Origin: Candidatus Peribacteria bacterium
GTDB taxonomy: Bacteria > Patescibacteriota > Gracilibacteria > UBA1369 > UBA12463
Length of the DNA stretch: 64,000 nucleotides
Assembly (NCBI GenBank): GCA_943354965.1
Contig: CALRDN010000007.1
Span: 1-64,000 of the forward strand
Direction: 5' to 3'
This document shows positions 58,012-64,000 of this stretch, piece after piece. The position numbers and the translations under genes were made by a program. The notes under the pieces are model-generated. The model saw only the letters and a list, made by a program, of their open reading frames with translations, was not told the DNA's origin and did no database searches. Position 1 is the first letter of the stretch; each line of letters opens with the position of its first letter.

Positions 58012-59145
58012 TTAAAGATTTTTCGATTCCCTCTCCGCAAACGAATCGGTCATACCGGCAACATAATCTTTTATCACTACTTCAACTTTCGCACCATCGG
58101 CAAGCATTTTCTGAAAATGTTCAGGAAGTTTTTCAGGATGTTTTACATATGCATGAAACAATTTAGTAATAACTTCCTGACCATACTTACTCTGGGCCAA
58201 AACCTTTTCACTAAAGTAATAATGTGTGCTTAAAAACTCCCGCAGCACATCGAGGTCGCGTCGCATATCATCAGAAAACTGCACTAATATGCCATCGTAC
58301 GCCCTCACATCCGCAAGACTCTTGATAGAATATTGCACTAAATTTTTCTCTGTCTGCATCAAAACATCTTCGACCATCGCATGCATCAGTGCGCTCGAAA
58401 GTCGCACGCGAACAATATCACCACGAATATCATCTCCATATTTTGCTCGCATCCGCTCGCTCGCTCTCGCCACCAACGGAATTTTTATCACCTCTTCATA
58501 CGTAAACATTTCCGCCCTCAGTCCATCATCCAAATCATGGCTCATATACGCGATTTCATCACCGAGATCCACTACCTGTGCCTCCAGATGTGCCGACTGT
58601 TTGAAAACCATCTTCGGTCGATCAAATGGAGAACGGTGCTTCAGCAGGCCATCCAAAACTTCCTTTGTTAAATTTAATCCATCAAATTTCGGATACATGC
58701 GCTCCAAAGATTCTACGATTCGTAGGCTCTGCTCATTGTGCTCAAAGTATGATCCAAACTCTTTCATGCACTCGCTCAGCGCCGCCTCCCCGGCGTGCCC
58801 AAACGGCGTATGACCCAAATCATGTGCCAACGCAATGGCCTCGCACAGGTCTTCATTCAGGCCCAAGCCACGCGCAATCCCCTTGCTCACCTGGCTGCAC
58901 TCCACCGAGTGCGACATGCGATTCCTATAATGATCACCCTCATACGCCACAAAAACCTGTGTCTTCTCCATCAGTCTTCGAAACGCCTTGCTATGAATAA
59001 TCCTATCTCGATCCCTCTGAAAACACGTCCGAAAATCATTCTCGCTATCTTCAAACACGCGCCCGGCCGTCTCCCCACTCTTCACCGCATACGGCGCAAG
59101 CGTCTCCGTTTCCCTCTTCTGAATCATGGCACGAGTGAATAACAT
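58012..59145 (-). CDS. dgt: dGTPase-like dNTP triphosphohydrolase
   Basis: HD-domain protein of 377 aa. FQRDRDRIIHSKAFRRL and the metal ligands HSVE, HDLGH and a later Asp (LGDEIAYMSHDLDD) match Dgt/SAMHD1-like bacterial triphosphohydrolases, which convert dNTP to deoxynucleoside plus triphosphate. Together with nrdR next door it concerns dNTP pool control. A second in-frame ATG a few residues in (MIQKRETE) is also possible. Confidence 0.93.
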   Translation of the reverse strand: MLFTRAMIQKRETETLAPYAVKSGETAGRVFEDSENDFRTCFQRDRDRIIHSKAFRRLMEKTQVFVAYEGDHYRNRMSHSVECSQVSKGIARGLGLNEDLCEAIALAHDLGHTPFGHAGEAALSECMKEFGSYFEHNEQSLRIVESLERMYPKFDGLNLTKEVLDGLLKHRSPFDRPKMVFKQSAHLEAQVVDLGDEIAYMSHDLDDGLRAEMFTYEEVIKIPLVARASERMRAKYGDDIRGDIVRVRLSSALMHAMVEDVLMQTEKNLVQYSIKSLADVRAYDGILVQFSDDMRRDLDVLREFLSTHYYFSEKVLAQSKYGQEVITKLFHAYVKHPEKLPEHFQKMLADGAKVEVVIKDYVAGMTDSFAERESKNL

Positions 59146-59171
59146 GGCTGCAGTGTACCATATTTACAAAT

Positions 59172-59447
59172 TTATGATAGATCATTGTAAATGGCATGGG
59201 TTCCTACGCCAATAAAAAGAATGGTATCCTTTTCAACATATCTGAAAATAATTCTAAATTTTCTATCGACAGAGATGCTCCAAAAATCGCTAAGACGACC
59301 ATGTAGTTTATGAAGGCGGAGCGAAGGATGAAGCATATTATTTCGAAATAGTTTTTCAGCTTTGACTGCCCTACGTTGAATTGCCTTGGATAAGCCAGAG
59401 AAGTCTTCCATGAACACGCCACCATATCGAATAATTATTTGTTGCAT
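59172..59447 (-). CDS. RelE/YafQ-like toxin
   Basis: Protein of 91 aa with RelE-superfamily pattern: an early helix (KAIQRRAVKAEKLFRNN), the LHKLHGRLSDFWSISVDRKFRIIF core and a short C-terminal strand ending GTHAIYNDLS. The basic and aromatic residues of mRNA interferases are partly present. It begins 6 nt after the RHH antitoxin stop. Confidence 0.82.
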   Translation of the reverse strand: MQQIIIRYGGVFMEDFSGLSKAIQRRAVKAEKLFRNNMLHPSLRLHKLHGRLSDFWSISVDRKFRIIFRYVEKDTILFIGVGTHAIYNDLS

Positions 59448-59453
59448 AAGGTA

Positions 59454-59681
59454 TTACATTAAATCTTCGAGGCTTCTAAGTACCTTTGTTTTGCCTGCTC
59501 TATAATCTTTCATCGCTCGCTTGGCCCTCTTTAATAACTCTTCTTCCGAAATTAAACTTTTTTCCAGCTCCACCGCGCGCAAAATATACCCACTCAATGT
59601 GGTCTTGGATTTTTTCGCCCGTCGAACAATATCTTTTTTTACCGCTTCCGGAACGGAAATATTGAGAATAGCTCTACCCAT
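59454..59681 (-). CDS. RHH antitoxin
   Basis: Antitoxin of 75 aa from the ATG at 59681; the longer track ORF runs through the operator region. RAILNISVPEAVKKDIVRRA and TTLSGYILRAVELEK form a ribbon-helix-helix domain, with a charged C-terminal tail for toxin binding. It pairs with the RelE-like toxin. A 12-bp perfect palindrome lies 24 nt upstream. Confidence 0.82.
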   Translation of the reverse strand: MGRAILNISVPEAVKKDIVRRAKKSKTTLSGYILRAVELEKSLISEEELLKRAKRAMKDYRAGKTKVLRSLEDLM

Positions 59682-59704
59682 AGTGATAATCATAAAATAT
59701 ATTG

Positions 59705-59716
59705 TTACAATTGTAA
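59705..59716. promoter_or_regulatory. Palindromic operator TTACAATTGTAA
   Basis: A perfect 12-bp palindrome upstream of the RHH antitoxin; likely its autoregulatory operator. Confidence 0.6.
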
Positions 59717-59778
59717 TACAAAATTCATATAAATACAAACATATCCAACATGAACACACCTACGCTACCATGCCGTTC

Positions 59779-59860
59779 TAACAAAAACCTGAATTAATCT
59801 TGAATAATTCTTAGCGAAGTTGAAGCATCACTTGGGGGGTGAATTTTTTCTGACACCGTT
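59779..59860 (-). repeat. Dispersed intergenic repeat, copy D
   Basis: On the minus strand: GTCAGAAAAAATTCA, then AATTATTCAAGATT, ending TTCAGGTTTTTGTTAGA. It has the same order of blocks as copy A with a longer centre. The rest of the 59682-59973 gap holds the operator above and an 8-bp hairpin (AGCGAAAA/TTTTCGCT, 59903-59921). Confidence 0.5.
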
Positions 59861-59938
59861 CCATCGAATATCAAAGCTAAGAAAGAAAAGTTTAGCTTCA
59901 CCAGCGAAAAAGGTTTTCGCTTCCTAAAAGCCAAAAAA

Positions 59939-59949
59939 TATGATATAAT
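59939..59949 (+). promoter_or_regulatory. Extended -10 promoter of the transglutaminase/VWA gene
   Basis: TATGATATAAT, with TG-n-TATAAT, ends at 59949, 24 nt before the ATG. The surrounding CCAAAA-ATATGAT resembles the promoter at 40944. Confidence 0.6.
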
Positions 59950-59973
59950 AAAAAAATATATTTTTATGTCAAA

Positions 59974-62784
59974 ATGCCACAAAAAATAAACATACCAAAA
60001 CAACAGCCAGATGCACGGCATGACCAAGTGCTATCTGTGGACGCAGCTACATCTCAGGCTGAACCCCTTGGAACTGACGCTACGCACAGCGCTATCACCA
60101 GCGCACTTCAGCCACGAGAAAACCTGGAATCGATTAATATCTTCGGTGTTCAAGTTGTTTTTACCCATGATGGTCCAAAAAAATCGCTCAAAGAGAAAAA
60201 TGGAATTTCGGAAATTCACATCAATCAGGAGCGCTTCGCGAATGAAGGCCAAGCTCGACGAGCAGGGATTCTTGCCGCGACGCACTTGCATACTGTTCGA
60301 GAATCGCTCGCCTCAGATACTCAGAATACCCTCAGGCTTCTTGGCGAATCAAAAAGTGTGAATACCGTGTTGCTCCTCAGAGGGCTTAGATCGCTCAAAG
60401 ATAGCGAGCCACTTACGGCCGAGACCCTCAATCAAAATAATCCTGCGCCGCTCGGTCTTACGCGGCAGTTTGATTATGCATGCGAGACGTATGTGCTCAC
60501 CGGAAAAATTCCTGAGGGAATTTCCGATGAAGTGGTCGAGGTTTTGAAAAAGCTCGAGGTGCGAGGAAGAAATGCGCTTAATTTCATCGTTCAGGAAAAT
60601 CGGACGCTCGAAAGCAGCGTAGTGCTCTATGGAAAATATGTCTCAGAGGTGCGCAAACTTCTCAAAAAGCAAGAAGGTGATCTCAGAAAAACAGAGCAAG
60701 ATGAATACACTCCGCCACCATTTTCTGGTGAGATGGAGCCACTCGATCCAGAATCGGTACGATTCAAAATTGAACCATTCAAGGGTGGATACTGCCGCGG
60801 GCAGGTATTTCGATATGATCCAGTCCAGTGCAAATTAGTCGCAACGCCGTGCGATAGTACTATTTTTCAATCTCAAAATATCGCCGAAGATGAGGAAAAT
60901 AAAACTTTCTACACCTTCCGAGGAAGTTATATTCCAGGTGGCGATAATATTCTTCCGTTCCCAGAGAGTACACTCCCACTTTCTCATACGATAGCGCCAA
61001 ACACGCTACAGCTACGTCGAGACGCGAGAGGGACATTTTTCATCGAACCAAAAGATGGAGAGCATCCAATAGTCTCCATCGATTTTTCTTTTACCTTCAT
61101 CGTGGCGCAAACCGATGATAATCGTATTGATGATGAGCCAGCGGAAGAAGATCTCAATACGTTGCCTGGTCAACTTTCTGAGGAAACAGAATTATTTCTC
61201 GGAAAACTTCGAGCAAATACATTCCTCAGTGTGCAAGATAAAGCTCGGGCGATCGTCTCATATGTAAAACAAAAACTACGGTATCCAGAAGAGGAAGAGG
61301 TGTCAGGAATGAACGCAGAATATGCCTCAGCGGGACAAAATCTGCTCCAAGCTATCGAACAGAAAAAAGTTACCGATTGTCACTGGTCAAATATTTATGC
61401 GTCGGAACTTGGGAAACGACTCGGTATTCCATGGCGCATGCCTACTGGTTACTTCGTGAAAAAAATGCCTGATGTAGACTATGCGGCTATCGGTGGTATC
61501 GGTCACGCATGGAGTGAGGCTTGGCTTGAGTCAGAGAAAATCTGGATGCGTCTCGATGCGACGCCATGCAAGGAAAATCAGGAACAGGAAGAAGATGAAG
61601 AGCCATCAGAAGATCAGGAAGTCACCGAAGATAGCGTACTCTTACTCACCGATGAAGAAATTGAATCATTACTCAAGGAAATCGAACAAGAAATTCCATC
61701 GGCCGAGGGCATCGCCGATCAGCTTTTTTTCAACCGTACGAACGTGGATCCGGCAGCATGGAAAAGAGTAAAAGACATCATTGATCGCGTGAACAAAACA
61801 AAAATCGCTCCTGAAGCCCAAATTCCAGAAACTCAAGTCGCACAATTCCGAGATCGGATTACGGCAGAGCCTGGGACGCTTGAACGCGAATGGCAAAAAT
61901 TATTTTGTATGATTTATAAAAATCGCCGTATTCCGGTGACGAAATTCCGCGGACCCGTGCGACAGAGCGAAGGTACGCGCATGCGTGACGTTGTGGACAC
62001 ATATATTGACGTTATGGCAAACGATCCTGATCCGTCAGGATATGAAATGGAAGCCACGAAAACCCGCACAAAAATTGATATCACTGAGTTTGAGGAGGAT
62101 AGTATTATCGATCTTACCTCGTCAATGGACACTACGGATGATGCTGGAAATATCATGCGTATCGAGCAGAAAAATCTCATCCTCTCGATGATGTACCAGA
62201 TTATGAAGCTTAATGAACAGCTCAATGATTCTCGCATCAAAAATGATATGCGTGAACCGGTAGAAATTCGCACAGAGTTGTATTCCATTCACGGAGGTGG
62301 TAATGCAAATCAGGGTCGTTTTGCAAAACTGAAAGATCGTACGGAAACGCTCACAGAAAAAGCCCTCGTCGATTTTTCGGCTATCATGGACAAGACATCG
62401 CCCGGCGCGGGTGATATTGTTACGGCACTCAAAAAATACCGTGAAGGCATTTCCGAAGCGCTCAAGGCAAAAATTAAAAAAGGGAAATTCATCAAGATGT
62501 TGACGATCTACTCCGATGGAAATATGTGGTGTAGCGCCTGTGGCCAGGAATCGTGCAATGTGGCTATGCATCAGACGAGTGTTAAGGCTGCTCAAGATGA
62601 GGTGAAAAAGCTCCGCGAGATGGGAATCATCGTTCAGGGTATCGGTTTTACGAGTAGTGCCAATGCTATCAAGCTTATCGCCCGAGACCCTCAGGATCCT
62701 GATGCGGCTGTGGTAATCTCTGACACTTCCGAAGCTGTGGCGGCCCGTCAGAAGATGCTTCAAAAACACCTCCTCAAATTGTAA
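59974..62784 (+). CDS. Transglutaminase-like/VWA protein
   Basis: Protein of 936 aa with no signal peptide. Residues 1-400 are not recognised. A transglutaminase-like core has Cys469 (TDCHWSN), His511 (GHAWSE) and Asp528 (RLDATP). An acidic linker (about 540-580) follows, and then a VWA-like domain with a MIDAS-type DLTSS (713-717) and SDG later in the domain. The VWA holds a Cys/His cluster, CSACGQESC...H, that could bind zinc. The gene is followed after 23 nt by an AAA+ ATPase, as in MoxR/VWA chaperone pairs. Its actual role is unknown. Confidence 0.75.
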   Translation: MPQKINIPKQQPDARHDQVLSVDAATSQAEPLGTDATHSAITSALQPRENLESINIFGVQVVFTHDGPKKSLKEKNGISEIHINQERFANEGQARRAGILAATHLHTVRESLASDTQNTLRLLGESKSVNTVLLLRGLRSLKDSEPLTAETLNQNNPAPLGLTRQFDYACETYVLTGKIPEGISDEVVEVLKKLEVRGRNALNFIVQENRTLESSVVLYGKYVSEVRKLLKKQEGDLRKTEQDEYTPPPFSGEMEPLDPESVRFKIEPFKGGYCRGQVFRYDPVQCKLVATPCDSTIFQSQNIAEDEENKTFYTFRGSYIPGGDNILPFPESTLPLSHTIAPNTLQLRRDARGTFFIEPKDGEHPIVSIDFSFTFIVAQTDDNRIDDEPAEEDLNTLPGQLSEETELFLGKLRANTFLSVQDKARAIVSYVKQKLRYPEEEEVSGMNAEYASAGQNLLQAIEQKKVTDCHWSNIYASELGKRLGIPWRMPTGYFVKKMPDVDYAAIGGIGHAWSEAWLESEKIWMRLDATPCKENQEQEEDEEPSEDQEVTEDSVLLLTDEEIESLLKEIEQEIPSAEGIADQLFFNRTNVDPAAWKRVKDIIDRVNKTKIAPEAQIPETQVAQFRDRITAEPGTLEREWQKLFCMIYKNRRIPVTKFRGPVRQSEGTRMRDVVDTYIDVMANDPDPSGYEMEATKTRTKIDITEFEEDSIIDLTSSMDTTDDAGNIMRIEQKNLILSMMYQIMKLNEQLNDSRIKNDMREPVEIRTELYSIHGGGNANQGRFAKLKDRTETLTEKALVDFSAIMDKTSPGAGDIVTALKKYREGISEALKAKIKKGKFIKMLTIYSDGNMWCSACGQESCNVAMHQTSVKAAQDEVKKLREMGIIVQGIGFTSSANAIKLIARDPQDPDAAVVISDTSEAVAARQKMLQKHLLKL

Positions 62785-62788
62785 ATAT

Positions 62789-62799
62789 TATGGTATAAT
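62789..62799 (+). promoter_or_regulatory. Extended -10 promoter of the AAA+ gene
   Basis: TTATGGTATAAT region with TG-n-TATAAT ending at 62799, 8 nt before the ATG. It suggests a second, leaderless transcript for the ATPase. Confidence 0.5.
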
Positions 62800-62807
62800 G
62801 CTAAGAT

Positions 62808-64000
62808 ATGAAAACACCAGACCCACAAAGTCCAAAACCGGACAAAAAAGATCTCATCTTTGCGCCACGTCGTGTCCTCGATGATGCAACCCTTCGCATA
62901 GACCCAAATGCTGAAAAATCTGAGCCTAAACTCGGGAGTAGAGATATTCATGAAAAAGCTTTTGCCGTTCTCGGATTTCTCGAAGAATCCGTACGGGCGA
63001 AACAGGGTACGAACAAAAGCGAACGAGTTCAAGATCTGGCCGTGAGTAAGATCGACACGATCGATGCGTATCTCGCCCAACTCAATAATCCAATCGCCGA
63101 CGAGCAGGAAACACTCACTCCAGCCGATGGACAGTCCTACGAACAGCTCCTCGAATCAGAAATCCGTGAACTTCTTTCTCATGCACAAGTACGCACATTG
63201 CTTGAATCAGAAATTCGCAATGAGCTCGCTCGTTATGAAAAAGTAGAAGATAAGCTCATCCGTCTCCGCTCCCTCCGATACGCCATAAAAATGGCAACCC
63301 TCGACATGCATGCCACCTACCTCCGAAGTAAACGAGAAAATAAAGGTACGCTCATCGAATCTGCCGGGAAAAAGATTCAGGCCTTGAGTGGCATCGTTCA
63401 ACAAGCTGAGGCGGCTCGGGCTACGATTGACCAAAAGGCTTCGAGTATAGAAAAAGGCTTCATAGTCACCCAAGAGCTCCTCCGATACAAACGCCAGATC
63501 CAGGAAAAAGGATTTGCGCTCACGCCAAGTCGTGAAAAACTTCTCCGGAGTATCGTCGAACAGACGATGGCCGGCCGAAAAGTCTTCCTCGTTGGTTCAA
63601 CCGGAACCGGTAAAACAGAGCTCGCCTTCTACGCGGTGAATGAAGTCACCGGAAGTTATGAAATTATTCCATGGCATGAGGGAACGGTCCCAAAAGATAT
63701 TTTTGGACAGATGCACATCGCACAAGGCGAAGATGGTAAAGTGGAAAGTCAGTTCAAGCCGGGTCCACTCACTCGAGGTATGATCAAGGGAAGGGGCGTG
63801 ATTCATGAAGAAATTACCGCAGGTTCCACGCGAACCATGATGGGTATGAAGCCGTATATGAATTTGAAACCCGGGCAAGAGTTCAAAATTCCGGAAATGA
63901 ACGGAACGGTGCTCCGAGTCGATGAAAAATTTCTCGAAATCTTCACGGGAAATCCAAAAAGCGAGCAGACCAAAGATCGTGAAGATCTTGATCCCGCTAT
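62808..64000 (+). CDS. MoxR/dynein-like AAA+ ATPase, 3' end outside window
   Basis: Open from the ATG at 62808 to the window edge (397 codons); it is missing from the ORF track because it has no stop here. Residues 1-235 are charged and helical, probably coiled coil (repeats of LLESEIRE). Walker A GSTGTGKT is at 263-270, and a sensor-like region with GVIHEEITAG (Walker B position) follows. It resembles AAA_5 ATPases that work with VWA proteins. Its partner is probably the upstream transglutaminase/VWA protein. Confidence 0.82.
   Translation, partial: MKTPDPQSPKPDKKDLIFAPRRVLDDATLRIDPNAEKSEPKLGSRDIHEKAFAVLGFLEESVRAKQGTNKSERVQDLAVSKIDTIDAYLAQLNNPIADEQETLTPADGQSYEQLLESEIRELLSHAQVRTLLESEIRNELARYEKVEDKLIRLRSLRYAIKMATLDMHATYLRSKRENKGTLIESAGKKIQALSGIVQQAEAARATIDQKASSIEKGFIVTQELLRYKRQIQEKGFALTPSREKLLRSIVEQTMAGRKVFLVGSTGTGKTELAFYAVNEVTGSYEIIPWHEGTVPKDIFGQMHIAQGEDGKVESQFKPGPLTRGMIKGRGVIHEEITAGSTRTMMGMKPYMNLKPGQEFKIPEMNGTVLRVDEKFLEIFTGNPKSEQTKDREDLDPA

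Noticed and set aside
57592-58233. 213-aa plus-strand ORF between nrdR and dgt
   Set aside because: It overlaps both firmly identified minus-strand genes and has no domain pattern.
1-64000. UGA-as-glycine code of Gracilibacteria
   Set aside because: Well-identified genes end at TGA at the expected C-terminus and read through full length with the standard code.
1-64000. CRISPR array
   Set aside because: No run of regularly spaced identical 20-40-bp repeats was seen; the GTACAA array is too short-period and belongs to an operator.

Overview
The window looks like a chromosome segment from a Candidate Phyla Radiation (Patescibacteria) bacterium, most like Peregrinibacteria. This placement is inferred from gene content: a CPR-style FtsK/TraG-type conjugation ATPase, short intergenic spaces, poor Shine-Dalgarno sites, several probable leaderless promoters, and a minor-pilin cluster next to large secreted proteins. 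TGA is a normal stop (for example dedA and the 748-aa ATPase), so the Gracilibacteria UGA=Gly code does not apply. Peptidoglycan functions are present (murA, uppP, L,D-transpeptidase, M23 peptidase).

Layout. 0-2.3 kb: reverse transcriptase of the diversity-generating-retroelement type with a poly-G tract at its start, then a convergent pair encoding an HTH/GHKL-ATPase fusion and a STAS-like partner. 2.3-11 kb: dnaB, yraN, a PEGA protein, comM, an RHH regulator with 11-bp iterons, the conjugation ATPase and murA. 11-17 kb: ComEC-like metallo-hydrolase, a fibronectin/Ig-like surface protein, and an arginyl-tRNA synthetase fused to a B3/B4 domain. 17-27.8 kb: two tRNA-Ser genes, a SAM-hydrolase-like gene behind an attenuator-like leader, engB, a thioredoxin/DsbB pair, maf, an RRM protein, a YgjP-type metalloprotein, dedA, uppP, eno and a carboxyl-terminal protease. 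27.8-30 kb: a broken SMP-30 gene, a TauE permease and a HAD phosphatase. 30-40 kb: minor pseudopilin operon with an embedded Asp-rich surface protein, then a GC-rich pair (lipoprotein; M23 peptidase with MopE-like repeats) that looks transferred. 40-47 kb: Phd/RelE toxin-antitoxin, calpain-like protease, uvrD/pcrA, an RHH protein, tRNA-Cys and L,D-transpeptidase.

47-57 kb is the most informative block. It is an eight-gene arginine operon (argG-argF'-P-loop protein-argC-argD-argB-AstE/AspA-like-argH) behind a T-box leader whose specifier reads CGC (Arg). The transcarbamylase belongs to the N-acylornithine family and has Ser at the residue that separates acetyl- from succinyl-ornithine enzymes. 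The operon lacks argA/argJ and argE, but carries an unassigned P-loop protein and an AstE/AspA-like deacylase that could fill those two steps. A CtlX/arginine-deiminase-like hydrolase is divergent from it. 57-64 kb: nrdR, dgt, a RelE/RHH toxin-antitoxin pair, and a transglutaminase/VWA protein followed by an AAA+ ATPase cut by the window edge; this pair resembles MoxR/VWA systems but has an unusual domain mix.
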